The notes beneath the pieces were generated by a model. It saw only the letters and a program-made list of their open reading frames with translations, did not search any database and was not told where the DNA came from. A DNA stretch of 56,876 nucleotides, taken from positions 1 to 56,876 of the forward strand of contig JAFZIP010000017.1 in assembly GCA_017554325.1 (NCBI GenBank), given 5' to 3'. Source of the stretch: Bacteroidales bacterium (GTDB taxonomy: Bacteria; Bacteroidota; Bacteroidia; Bacteroidales; WCHB1-69). This document shows positions 1 to 7,469 of this stretch, in pieces (positions within the stretch are counted from its first letter, which is position 1; every line of letters begins with the position of its first letter). The translations under genes and the position numbers were made by a program.

Positions 1-2
1 GA

Positions 3-134
3 AATTCCGAATACATGAGGAAGTCTCCTTCCGAAAGACGAAAAGAACGGAAGAAAAACATAATAATACTCATCATCGCAATTCTGATAGGATTATTGTT
101 AGGCGTTATATACCCCGTCCGTTCAGGCAAATAA
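3..134 (+). CDS. C-terminal fragment or very small single-span membrane protein
   Basis: The frame is open from the window edge and ends in TAA. An internal ATG at 15 would give a 39-residue peptide. It has a strongly basic stretch (SERRKERKK) followed by about 20 hydrophobic residues (IIILIIAILIGLLLGV) and a short tail, as in a tail-anchored or single-span protein oriented by the positive-inside rule. There is no room for a promoter before the ATG in the window, so the end of a longer upstream gene is more likely than a free small protein. No family is recognised. Confidence 0.4.
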   Translation, partial: NSEYMRKSPSERRKERKKNIIILIIAILIGLLLGVIYPVRSGK

Positions 135-580
135 ATCATCATACTACAAATTGTACTGCAAATTTTAGAAATCCTATCTTCACGCCAGGATTTCTATATA
201 TTTTCATAATGAGTTGTCTAGATAATATAAAAATTATTGTCCAGCGTCAAATACGAGTTGTAAACCAACAACAATTACAACGAGCCAGAACTCTTTCCTC
301 TATATCGTCCTCGTCAAATTCTCCGCTATCACGGGCATCCTTTTCGCGGCGGCGCGTGCCGTGCTCCGGCGCACACCAACCTCGCGCCGCGACCACGCAC
401 ACTTGCCCTCCATCCCGGGGATTGACATCCCCGGCTACCGAGCCTTGCAGGCCTGACGGCCTGCCATCCGTGCACCATTCCGCGAAACGCGACAGCGCTG
501 AGCGAAACCTCCAACGTTAACCGCGCGGCATTGCTCGCAGTGCCCCCCAAAAAAAACATAACACCGTAATATAAAAAACA
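135..580. other. Gene-free intergenic region carrying a GC-rich palindromic element
   Basis: No convincing gene is present. The first 200 bases are AT-rich. The part from about 340 to 545 is abruptly GC-rich and holds a cluster of hairpins (annotated separately). Open frames crossing it (209-520 plus, 329-559 minus) have no recognisable domain; their Arg/Ala/Pro/Gly-rich translations simply reflect the GC-rich repeat. Confidence 0.6.
345..465. repeat. REP-like cluster of three hairpins, two with TGAC loops
   Basis: Three inverted repeats lie in a row. Arms GCGGCGCG (349-356) and CGCGCCGC (383-390) enclose a nested GTGC/GCAC stem. CCGGGGAT (415-422) pairs perfectly with ATCCCCGG (427-434) across a TGAC loop. 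GCAGGCC (447-453) pairs perfectly with GGCCTGC (458-464), again across a TGAC loop. The shared loop sequence and abrupt GC shift suggest an extragenic palindromic repeat element. Confidence 0.6.
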
Positions 581-1402
581 TCAATCCTGTTTGATATGGA
601 CATCGACCTGGTTGAAGGGGATGCTGATGCCCTCGCGGCCAAGCGCGGTATATACATCCTCGTTGAGGGTGAAAAGCGCCGGCCAGTACGTTTCCGCAGG
701 CGTCCAGGCGAACAGTATGAGGTTCACGGCACTGTCGCCCAAATTGTCCACATGGACCTCCGGAGCTTTCGGCTCCTGCACCACATACGGATTCTCAGAC
801 ATCGCACGCATAAGCACTTCGCGCGCATGCTCCACCGACTCGCCGTAGGCAATGCCCACCTTCACCGTAATCCTGCGCTGAGGCAGATTGAAGTGATTGA
901 CCAGCGACTTGGTGGCTAGCTCCGTGTTCGGAACCACCACAAAACGATGGTCATACGTGCGCAATGTCGTATTGAAAATCTGGATGCTCTCCACAAAACC
1001 CTCGTACGTGCCCTGCTCGATGTAGTCGCCCACCTTGAACGGACGCAATATGAGAATGATGACGCCACCCGCGAAGTTCTGCAACGTACCCTGCAACGCC
1101 ATGCCCACGGCCAGACCCGCTGCACCCAAGATGGCTACAAATGAGGTCATCTTGATACCGGCGATACCCATCACCGTCAACACCAACAACACCTTCAACG
1201 AGATGTCAATCACCGAATGCAGGAACTGCTGCAACGAAGGATCCAGCTTACGCCGATTGTATGTCTTCTGCAATCCTTTGTTCAACAACTTGATGAGCTT
1301 CAAACCCACAAAAAGAATCACCAGCGCCAACAGCAGTTGGGGCACATACTTGAACAACACATCCGTCAGGAACGCGCGCGCGGCAGCGACAAAATCTTCC
1401 AT
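581..1402 (-). CDS. MscS-family small-conductance mechanosensitive channel
   Basis: A 273-residue protein matching the compact MscS architecture: an N-terminal hydrophobic helix, a second and third membrane segment (the Ala/Gly-rich pore helix reads GAAGLAVGMALQGTLQNFAGG, about residues 94-114), then the conserved beta domain with RPFKVGDYIE and a C-terminal alpha/beta domain. Family members open under membrane tension and release solutes during hypo-osmotic shock; this one should sit in the inner membrane. Its length is near that of E. coli MscS, so it looks complete. It is last in a minus-strand run behind the DUF4956 gene, 32 nt away, and may be co-transcribed with it. Confidence 0.93.
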   Translation of the reverse strand: MEDFVAAARAFLTDVLFKYVPQLLLALVILFVGLKLIKLLNKGLQKTYNRRKLDPSLQQFLHSVIDISLKVLLVLTVMGIAGIKMTSFVAILGAAGLAVGMALQGTLQNFAGGVIILILRPFKVGDYIEQGTYEGFVESIQIFNTTLRTYDHRFVVVPNTELATKSLVNHFNLPQRRITVKVGIAYGESVEHAREVLMRAMSENPYVVQEPKAPEVHVDNLGDSAVNLILFAWTPAETYWPALFTLNEDVYTALGREGISIPFNQVDVHIKQD

Positions 1403-1434
1403 ACTATATTATAATTATATATGCTTTGATTTGA

Positions 1435-2169
1435 TTAAAAAAACTTGTCCGATTTTACCTTGGTCAGATTGTTGACCGTATTCTCCAGTTCTTCACGTTT
1501 GGGCTTGTAATGCACCCGCAGATAGGCGACATCCTTCAGAAAGTTGATATGGCCGACCTCCACGTTGATGATATCCAGGCCCGTGCGCTCCTTCAAATCC
1601 TCCATCAGTTCCTTCTCCCGTCCGGCTTTCACCAATTCAATTTTCTCATAGAGGATAATCTTGGTGTCCACGCGACGTTTCCACTTGGCCTGCTCAAAAA
1701 TCCATACCGCCACCAATATGAGGACATTGGTGAGGAGCAACTCCGCATAGCTGACCGTCATGGCCAGACCGTTAATCACGGATATGCCAATCACAACAAA
1801 AAGATAGGTCATCTCGCGAATGGGAATCGACTCCGTCCGATAACGTATCATGCCGAAAATGGCAAATAGTCCCAAGGCAAAACCGATCTGCACCTTCACA
1901 TTGTCCATCAAGAAGATGAGAAAAAAGATGGTGATGCTGAACATCATGAAGGTAAAATAATAGTCGCGACGCTTGCTCTTTCTGTAATAGAACAAGGCAA
2001 TGATGACCCAGCAAAAGATCAGATTGATGGCAAAGCGGAACAGCATTTGCCACAACGACGGGCCGTCAAACCAAGGGATGCCGAACAGCTGGCCTGCGCC
2101 ATCAAGGGTTTCCATGCCAAACTCGCGCATGATTTCGGGATCGTAATCGGGGAAAGAAGATTGAAGCAT
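1435..2169 (-). CDS. DUF4956 membrane protein
   Basis: A 244-residue protein with an N-terminal soluble leader, about four hydrophobic segments (roughly residues 43-62, 72-88, 92-106 and 118-155) and a soluble C-terminal half ending near KSDKFF. The pattern IGFALGLFAIFGMIRYRTESIPIREMTYLF is typical of DUF4956. Genes of this family commonly sit beside VTC-type polyphosphate polymerase genes, as here (112 nt downstream of one), which suggests a membrane partner of that enzyme. The exact biochemical role is not established. The gap to the VTC gene holds simple repeats and a hairpin rather than a recognisable promoter. Confidence 0.85.
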   Translation of the reverse strand: MLQSSFPDYDPEIMREFGMETLDGAGQLFGIPWFDGPSLWQMLFRFAINLIFCWVIIALFYYRKSKRRDYYFTFMMFSITIFFLIFLMDNVKVQIGFALGLFAIFGMIRYRTESIPIREMTYLFVVIGISVINGLAMTVSYAELLLTNVLILVAVWIFEQAKWKRRVDTKIILYEKIELVKAGREKELMEDLKERTGLDIINVEVGHINFLKDVAYLRVHYKPKREELENTVNNLTKVKSDKFF

Positions 2170-2225
2170 AGTTTAGGGTTTAAAGTTTAAAGTTTAGAGT
2201 TTAGAGATTAGAGATTAGAGATAAA
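2170..2225. repeat. Degenerate TTTAAAG / TTTAGAG / ATTAGAG tandem array
   Basis: Seven-base words TTTAAAG, TTTAGAG and ATTAGAG follow one another for about 55 nt immediately upstream of the DUF4956 start codon. This is one of several simple arrays in the gaps of this window. Confidence 0.8.
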
Positions 2226-2240
2226 AAATTTCCTTAAGCA

Positions 2241-2268
2241 GTCCCGCCAGGGACAACAGCTCGGTAGA
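2241..2268. repeat. Short hairpin element, GTCCC-gcca-GGGAC plus CTCGGTAGA
   Basis: GTCCC (2241-2245) pairs with GGGAC (2250-2254) and is followed by ACAACAGCTCGGTAGA. I associate this hairpin-plus-CGGTAGA layout with dispersed intergenic elements of Bacteroidales, but only one copy is visible here. Confidence 0.45.
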
Positions 2269-2281
2269 TTATATATAATGG

Positions 2282-3073
2282 TTATTTTAAATTCGTGATG
2301 GCGGCGATAGCAAGGGTTTGACCGGTGAGTTTGCTTACATAGCGGATTTTATCCTTGAAGCGGTTGTATTTGATATGTTCGTCGGTGAGCAACATGCCCA
2401 GGCAATACTTGCTCAAACCTTTCTGCTGCACCCGAGCCTCCTGGAGAATCCTCTTGAAGTCAGAGGGCTGGTTGCCGTCCTGTTTCACTTCCACAATAAC
2501 AAGTTCGGGTACCTCAGATTCGCAGTCGTTGAGCATGTTGCGGAAACATATTCCGCTGTCAATGGTGATGCGCTCGGTCTTGGCCTTGTTCACCAGCGTT
2601 ATGCGACTGAACCGGTTCTGCAGTCGCGGGGTCAGCGGCTCTTGCGTGAGCCACACTTTTTCCTTGAGAAATTGTTCCATCTCAGGCTGATTGTACAGAC
2701 TCCCCCACTCCGCTGCCGGAATCTCAATGCGTTTCTTCTTCGTCCTGCCCGTGTTCACCTTGTTCTTGACCTCGCAGAATACCGTACCGGTATCCACATA
2801 CTCGCGCTGGCGGATCTTTTGCCGGCGCAGATGCTGGTTATGATGAACGGTATAGGTCAGCGCGTCGGGCGTGTCAAAATAGAGGGTCCTGTAGTGGGCG
2901 ATTCTGCTGCCGGAAATCTCCTGCACGTAGAACAACGAAGACCAATGGTCCGCCAAAGCATCCAGAATCCGCCTGTTCAGCAGATACTTGGTATCTGTGC
3001 GGTTCATCAGCTTCACGGAGTTCATCTCCTCCAGCGAGATGGGGTCCAATCCAGCGAACACCTCATCTAACAT
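2282..3073 (-). CDS. VTC-domain polyphosphate polymerase
   Basis: A 263-residue protein with the VTC/triphosphate-tunnel layout: an early NRTDTKYLL segment, YRTLYFDTPD, a basic strand RRQKIRQREY, an acidic/basic strand FCEVKNKVNTGRTKKKR, and a late ELVIVEVKQDG strand. Family enzymes polymerise ATP gamma-phosphate into polyphosphate inside a charged beta-barrel. ATG at 3073 is chosen; a TTG two codons upstream is possible. The start overlaps the end of the small secreted-protein gene by 11 nt, so translation is probably coupled. The DUF4956 gene follows, the usual partnership. Whether it makes or only binds polyphosphate has not been shown for this protein. Confidence 0.88.
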   Translation of the reverse strand: MLDEVFAGLDPISLEEMNSVKLMNRTDTKYLLNRRILDALADHWSSLFYVQEISGSRIAHYRTLYFDTPDALTYTVHHNQHLRRQKIRQREYVDTGTVFCEVKNKVNTGRTKKKRIEIPAAEWGSLYNQPEMEQFLKEKVWLTQEPLTPRLQNRFSRITLVNKAKTERITIDSGICFRNMLNDCESEVPELVIVEVKQDGNQPSDFKRILQEARVQQKGLSKYCLGMLLTDEHIKYNRFKDKIRYVSKLTGQTLAIAAITNLK

Positions 3074-3464
3074 ACTCAAACTCCTTTACGGATTGCAACT
3101 TGCCGTTGGGCGCATAGTTATACTGTTTCTTTTTGGTGCCGTCGGTGTTGTACTCGAACTTGCGGATGCGGACCGCTTTGTTGTGTTCGTTGTACACCAC
3201 CTCGCGCGACACTTTGCCGTTCGAGTCATACTCATAAGTACAACGGGCTTTCATCGCACCGGAAGAGGTGTATTCTATATCCTCCGACTTGCGTCCGTCG
3301 GCATTGTATTTGGTCACATGGTCCAAGAAGCGGACACCTTTGCCGCCATCTCCGCGATTCCACTCCTTGACCACCAGGTTTTTCCGGGACTCTTGTTTGG
3401 CACTCTGGGCGAAACATGCCGTTCCCACCGCACAAGCCAATAGTAAAACGATTAATTTTTTCAT
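3063..3464 (-). CDS. Small secreted protein with YxxNGK-type repeats
   Basis: A 133-residue protein with a clear signal peptide (MKKLIVLLLACAVGTACFAQ). The mature part is a run of short beta motifs: TKYNADGRK, CTYEYDSNGKV, FEYNTDGTKK, YNYAPNGKL. These resemble the repeats of YwqK/RHS-like secreted or periplasmic proteins. No catalytic motif is visible. It leads the operon with the VTC and DUF4956 genes, overlapping the VTC start, and has a promoter box just upstream (3484-3491). A role at the cell envelope is inferred from the signal peptide only. Confidence 0.75.
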   Translation of the reverse strand: MKKLIVLLLACAVGTACFAQSAKQESRKNLVVKEWNRGDGGKGVRFLDHVTKYNADGRKSEDIEYTSSGAMKARCTYEYDSNGKVSREVVYNEHNKAVRIRKFEYNTDGTKKKQYNYAPNGKLQSVKEFEYVR

Positions 3465-3483
3465 ATCCGATAAAATTCGGCAG

Positions 3484-3491
3484 CAAAGATA
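3484..3491 (-). promoter_or_regulatory. Promoter -7 box TATCTTTG for the secreted-protein/VTC operon
   Basis: On the minus strand this reads TATCTTTG, matching the Bacteroidota TAnnTTTG box, 20 nt upstream of the ATG at 3464. Confidence 0.7.
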
Positions 3492-3562
3492 TTATTTTTT
3501 TTACTGATAATCGCTGGGGAAAGTCGTAAAAGTTGATGACTGGCGGCTGTATTGTTTAAAAA

Positions 3563-5485
3563 TCAGATTCTTCCAAAAAAACGGCAGAATCTGACCGTAA
3601 ATTCGATTCTTGGCCCAAATCGGATAACATCTCCCTCTTTCAGCAATGTAGGACCGGAGATTTCCTTGCCATTCAGCCAAGTTCCCATGACGGGGCGTCC
3701 AAAAGAGTCTGAATCCGCGTATTCTTCAATCGAAAATTTGGTTTCGTCAATTCTTCTTATAATGCAGTGCTTTTTAGCCATGCTCATATCCGTAGTTTTC
3801 ACTTCCACGTGAGAAACATCGCATTTGCTTATTCCACCACCAAACCTCGGATTTCTCCCAATAGTTGTGAAATCCCGGCCAATTACAATCTGTTGTGCAG
3901 GTACATCTTCTATAGCTTTATGGGTCAAAACCAAATTAACAGCGCCAATCGGGTTATATATGTAATTGTTTATTATTCTTTTGGATTCCTTGTTGGTAAC
4001 TATAGAAGGTTTCCTATTTCGGATATTTTTCCAAATTTTTCTAACAGATAGGAACCATCGTTTTTTTGTTTTGAACCAGTTGCCAAACACATCAATAGTT
4101 CCCTTTAATGAATCTGTAGTTACATTGGCATAACCATTATGAAAATCCTCGGCGGTTTCGAACTGCGGCCTAATAATCATTGTGCCTGTTTTATCAATAT
4201 AGCCGTACCGTTCGTTCACTTTAACTCTAGCTATGCCTTCACAGAATGGGGCAGTTTCCCAAAATATAGGAGGAATGACTAATTCACCCGTATTATTGAT
4301 ATAGCCGTACATCCCATTAGCTCTAATGATAATCTTGTCCGAATCTTCAGTATCAAGTGCGGCTGTGTTTACCACCATCGGTTTCGGCCAAATCAGTCTC
4401 CCCTTCTTATCTATGTATCCATCTTGCCCTGCGTACTTCACTCTAGCCAAACCATCGATAAACCATCCGGCTTCCTCAAAGAGCGGTGGGATAACCATTG
4501 TTCCGGTTTTATCAACAAATCCATATTTTCCACTATTAACCTGCACTGTAGCCAATCCTTCGGAAAATGAGGATGCCGATCTTAGCTGTAGCTGGAACGC
4601 CTCTTTTCCGGATTTATCAATATATCTATATCTTCCATCGATAAAAATATTGGCCAAGCCTTCGTAAAAATCATGCGTAATTACATATTTCGGTTGGATG
4701 ATCAACCTACCTTTTTTATCAAGTTTTCTCACCCCTCCCGAAACAAAAGGTATTTCTCCATGCTGTTCTATATTTACCTGGTTCTGGTTTTCCGAAAAGC
4801 TATTGGCAAATAAGGCCTGTGGGATAATTTCCACTTCCCCTGATTTATTGATGAATGCCTTTGCTTCTGTATTAACCGTCAATCCATTGGAACAATATTG
4901 TCCTGACGATATATTTACCTGGGCTCTGTCTTCACGAAATGAGAATGCATCCGAAAATTGGGCTTGAATAACCATCTTGCCTGTTTTGTCAATGTACCCC
5001 CATTTCCCATTCATTATTCTTACCGCTGCAAGGCTCTCTGAAAACTCTCTCGCAAAATCAAACTGCGGTTGGATGACCATTGCACCGGCTTTATTGATGA
5101 ATCCCCACAATCCGTCAACTGCTACAGGAGCCAGGCCTTCGGAAAAATCTTGAGCATATTGGAACTGTGGCTTAACGGCGACCTTACCGGTTTTATCAAT
5201 ATACCCAAACTTTCCGTTCATCTTCACCATGGCCATCCCATCGGAGAAATCTATCTTGGGGCTATCACTCGGCAGCTTGATGACTAATTGGCCCAATGTG
5301 TTGATATATCCAGGTCCCCCTTTTGTTTTAACCCATGCCAAGCCTTCGGAAAAATCTCTTGCCGATTCATAGAGTGGTAAGATGGCCATAGCACCCGTAT
5401 GGTCAACATACCCGTATCGGCCAGCAATCTCTACAGGGAATCTATCCGATATTCTGAGTTTCGGTGATTCGTTCTCAATACTCAT
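3563..5485 (-). CDS. WG-repeat protein with C-terminal FHA domain
   Basis: A 640-residue protein with no signal peptide. Residues about 15-470 are roughly eleven WG (KWG) repeats, each like GKFGYIDKTGKVAVKPQFQYAQDFSEGLAPV. A basic linker (about 470-530) leads to an FHA domain at 533-635 with IVIGRDFTTIGRNP, a Ser/His strand (SMAKKH) and the conserved TWLNG turn. FHA domains bind phosphothreonine peptides, so it is a likely reader of the Ser/Thr kinase encoded 2 kb upstream; WG repeats probably form a protein-binding solenoid. It follows the zinc-ribbon gene by 145 nt with no obvious promoter between. A cytoplasmic scaffold in kinase signalling is inferred. Confidence 0.88.
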   Translation of the reverse strand: MSIENESPKLRISDRFPVEIAGRYGYVDHTGAMAILPLYESARDFSEGLAWVKTKGGPGYINTLGQLVIKLPSDSPKIDFSDGMAMVKMNGKFGYIDKTGKVAVKPQFQYAQDFSEGLAPVAVDGLWGFINKAGAMVIQPQFDFAREFSESLAAVRIMNGKWGYIDKTGKMVIQAQFSDAFSFREDRAQVNISSGQYCSNGLTVNTEAKAFINKSGEVEIIPQALFANSFSENQNQVNIEQHGEIPFVSGGVRKLDKKGRLIIQPKYVITHDFYEGLANIFIDGRYRYIDKSGKEAFQLQLRSASSFSEGLATVQVNSGKYGFVDKTGTMVIPPLFEEAGWFIDGLARVKYAGQDGYIDKKGRLIWPKPMVVNTAALDTEDSDKIIIRANGMYGYINNTGELVIPPIFWETAPFCEGIARVKVNERYGYIDKTGTMIIRPQFETAEDFHNGYANVTTDSLKGTIDVFGNWFKTKKRWFLSVRKIWKNIRNRKPSIVTNKESKRIINNYIYNPIGAVNLVLTHKAIEDVPAQQIVIGRDFTTIGRNPRFGGGISKCDVSHVEVKTTDMSMAKKHCIIRRIDETKFSIEEYADSDSFGRPVMGTWLNGKEISGPTLLKEGDVIRFGPRIEFTVRFCRFFGRI

Positions 5486-5630
5486 TACAGCAACTTTCTT
5501 ATTGATTATCAGCTATGATTGTGTAGTTATCCGAACAAATAGAAAAGACAGCGATGGGGGAATCTCCACTCTAACTCTAAACATAATATCATGCAATATT
5601 ATTCTTTATATCACCGAAACCTCTTCTGAC

Positions 5631-6704
5631 CTATAATTTCTTTATAACTTCTTCAATGAATTGGGACACTGTCAAATCCCCTTTGATTGTGCCAAAATTC
5701 AGATGATCGCGGCCACGCACTCCTCCCAAAACCCAGTAATCATCTTGTCCATCATCATTTGAGCCACTATAATTTGAAAGATTACCTGTTTTTTCAAGAG
5801 TATAATAACTTACTTCCTTGTCAATAACAACAAGACCATATTTTGCCTGAGGGACTTTAAACGGCTTAGGGAATGTAATAGCTACAAATTTCTTTTGCCC
5901 AATTTGTTGTTTGAAAAATAAAATCTCATTCCAGTCGAAATCAGTTCTCGTAAAATCCATTTTGCCAGCAATGTGTCTCCAGAAAGCAATGTTCCAGAAA
6001 ATGTCCTCCTTGCCTTCGGAAACTCCTCCGTTGTGGAGGCTTTCATTGTAACTCTCAACTAATAGTGGAACTAACATGAAGGCAAGACCATAACGGTCAA
6101 GCTCCTTGCCCTGAGGGACGGAAGATTCACGAGGGGGGGGGGTATTTTTCTTTTCAGAGATTATGTAATCTATTATCTTTCCATCAATATGAGCGACCTT
6201 GGCCTTATTTTTGAAATCCAGTAGGGCTTTTCCGGTCAACAACGGAGTATCAGCAAGATGGTTCAACATGGCTGACAAGACAGCAACATTATTGTATAGC
6301 TTGGGTTCATTTGGAAAATAATTCTCGATATCGGTCTTATGTTTTGATAAGTCGTCCCCCTTAAGACATACATTACATATACATTTGTTTAAATATGCAA
6401 TGTTATCGGGCAGGGCATTCAGAATGGAATCTACCGACAAAGGTGTTTCTGTTTTTTTCTTCACAAAAAGTTTTTTGAAAAAATTTGTCATAATACCACT
6501 TCTTTTTTTCTCTTGAAAATCCTCTTTCCTGTTATTATCGGGCAAATTTGCGCCTCCGGTTTCATCTTCTTTAGGGGGATTGTCCGGGACCGAAATTCCT
6601 CCGAGTGGACGGCCTTTATCAATAGGGTGACCGCACCTTATGCAATTCCGAACTCTTTCAGGCACAGGATAGCCACAAGTTGGACAAAAAACTATCTCAC
6701 TCAT
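5631..6704 (-). CDS. Zinc-ribbon protein of unknown function, interrupted by a C10 tract
   Basis: A 357-residue protein opening with a zinc ribbon (CPTCGYPVP...CIRCGHPID, four cysteines within residues 7-25). A Pro/Asp/Lys linker follows, then a soluble domain (about 85-357) I do not recognise, with motifs CICNVC and DDYWVLGGVRGRDHLNFG. Codons 188-191 (ACC CCC CCC CCT) contain ten consecutive C residues on the coding strand (6133-6142). I worked out that an eleventh C gives TGA at once and a loss of one C gives TAG about 22 codons later, so the second half can be switched off by slippage. It lies between the CYTH and WG/FHA genes. Confidence 0.75.
   Translation of the reverse strand: MSEIVFCPTCGYPVPERVRNCIRCGHPIDKGRPLGGISVPDNPPKEDETGGANLPDNNRKEDFQEKKRSGIMTNFFKKLFVKKKTETPLSVDSILNALPDNIAYLNKCICNVCLKGDDLSKHKTDIENYFPNEPKLYNNVAVLSAMLNHLADTPLLTGKALLDFKNKAKVAHIDGKIIDYIISEKKNTPPPRESSVPQGKELDRYGLAFMLVPLLVESYNESLHNGGVSEGKEDIFWNIAFWRHIAGKMDFTRTDFDWNEILFFKQQIGQKKFVAITFPKPFKVPQAKYGLVVIDKEVSYYTLEKTGNLSNYSGSNDDGQDDYWVLGGVRGRDHLNFGTIKGDLTVSQFIEEVIKKL
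6133..6142 (-). repeat. C10 homopolymer inside a coding region (possible phase-variation switch)
   Basis: Ten G on the plus strand, ten C in the sense of the zinc-ribbon gene. It is the longest G/C run I noticed in the window and lies mid-gene. Tracts of this type mediate on/off switching by slipped-strand mispairing in other bacteria. Confidence 0.7.
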
Positions 6705-6773
6705 AAACGCTCAGTTAACAGCCTCGAAACATCCAGTTATAATCCCAATTGACTACAACTGGAAATGACTCTG

Positions 6774-6781
6774 CAAATATA
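6774..6781 (-). promoter_or_regulatory. Promoter -7 box TATATTTG for the zinc-ribbon and WG/FHA genes
   Basis: The minus strand reads TATATTTG, 70 nt upstream of the zinc-ribbon start, so this pair can be transcribed independently of the kinase. Confidence 0.6.
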
Positions 6782-6818
6782 AAAAAAAATTCAATTCCCA
6801 CCCTACCACACCACATTT

Positions 6819-6833
6819 CGTGTCGGGCGCAAC
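6819..6833 (-). repeat. Copy 1 of the GTTGCGCCCGACACG element
   Basis: The minus strand reads GTTGCGCCCGACACG, between the CYTH stop codon and the zinc-ribbon promoter. About 35 flanking bases (GGTTAACTACAAACT...) also resemble copy 3 at 8379. Confidence 0.7.
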
Positions 6834-6857
6834 GTTTTGTTAATTTGGAGTTTGTAG

Positions 6858-7385
6858 TTAACCTTTTAACGCAATATTCATGTTGTACCATTCCGGATCG
6901 TCGGTCACTTCTTTAAGGACTTTCAGGAACGGTGGGAACGAAATTTCATCTTCCATGCTGACATGCTCGATTTCAAGCAGGTGGTGCGGGCGTGGCGGGT
7001 CCACGAAAGTATCCAGTTCCAAATAGCGGTTGTCCCACTCGAAACATTGGCGCCGCTTGTGGATGGGGCGCTTGGCGGGATTGGACTCGGCGAGCAGGGC
7101 TTCATACTCCGCTCGGGAAATTTCCCGCTCGATTTCCACGCGCTCATTGACCGACACAAATCGCTTGGTGGTCAGGAAATAGACGTACTTACCGTTCTCC
7201 TTTCTCTTGCGGACGCGTGGCTCCAGTCCGTCCTTCTCTTTCAGATATGTCTGGGTAATCTCCAGCTCGCGCCATTCGGGCAGTTCGCCCACGATTTCCA
7301 CGAGGAACTTCCGTTCGGCCTCGATAGATTCAGCAGGAGTATTGCTGACTTCTTCTAATTTGTCGTATAATTCGTTATTGTTCAT
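6858..7385 (-). CDS. CYTH-domain (triphosphate tunnel) protein
   Basis: A 175-residue protein with the CYTH signature ExExK at residues 22-26 (EAERK) followed by FLV, then alternating charged strands (RVRKRKENG, YFLTTKRFV, ERVEIEREIS, RRQCFEWDNRYLELDTF, LLEIEH). CYTH proteins fold into an eight-stranded tunnel that binds triphosphates; members include inorganic triphosphatases, thiamine triphosphatases and class IV adenylate cyclases. The actual substrate cannot be told from sequence. It is the second protein of this superfamily within 4 kb of the VTC polymerase. Its ATG sits just downstream of the kinase gene and may be translationally coupled to it. Confidence 0.85.
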   Translation of the reverse strand: MNNNELYDKLEEVSNTPAESIEAERKFLVEIVGELPEWRELEITQTYLKEKDGLEPRVRKRKENGKYVYFLTTKRFVSVNERVEIEREISRAEYEALLAESNPAKRPIHKRRQCFEWDNRYLELDTFVDPPRPHHLLEIEHVSMEDEISFPPFLKVLKEVTDDPEWYNMNIALKG

Positions 7386-7415
7386 TTTGCTGCTTTTTCT
7401 TTGATGATTTTCCTC

Positions 7416-7430
7416 CGTGTCGGACGCAAC
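7416..7430 (-). repeat. Copy 2 of the GTTGCGYCCGACACG element
   Basis: The minus strand reads GTTGCGTCCGACACG, one base different from copies 1 and 3, in the leader of the CYTH gene. In the alternative reading of the kinase C-terminus it would be translated as part of QLRPTR. Confidence 0.65.
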
Positions 7431-7469
7431 TGCTTATTGATTGTATAAACTAAGTTTCTTAAATCACCG

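Noticed and set aside
209..559. Short frames on both strands over the GC-rich element near the left end
   Set aside because: No conserved motif; composition is explained by the hairpin repeat.
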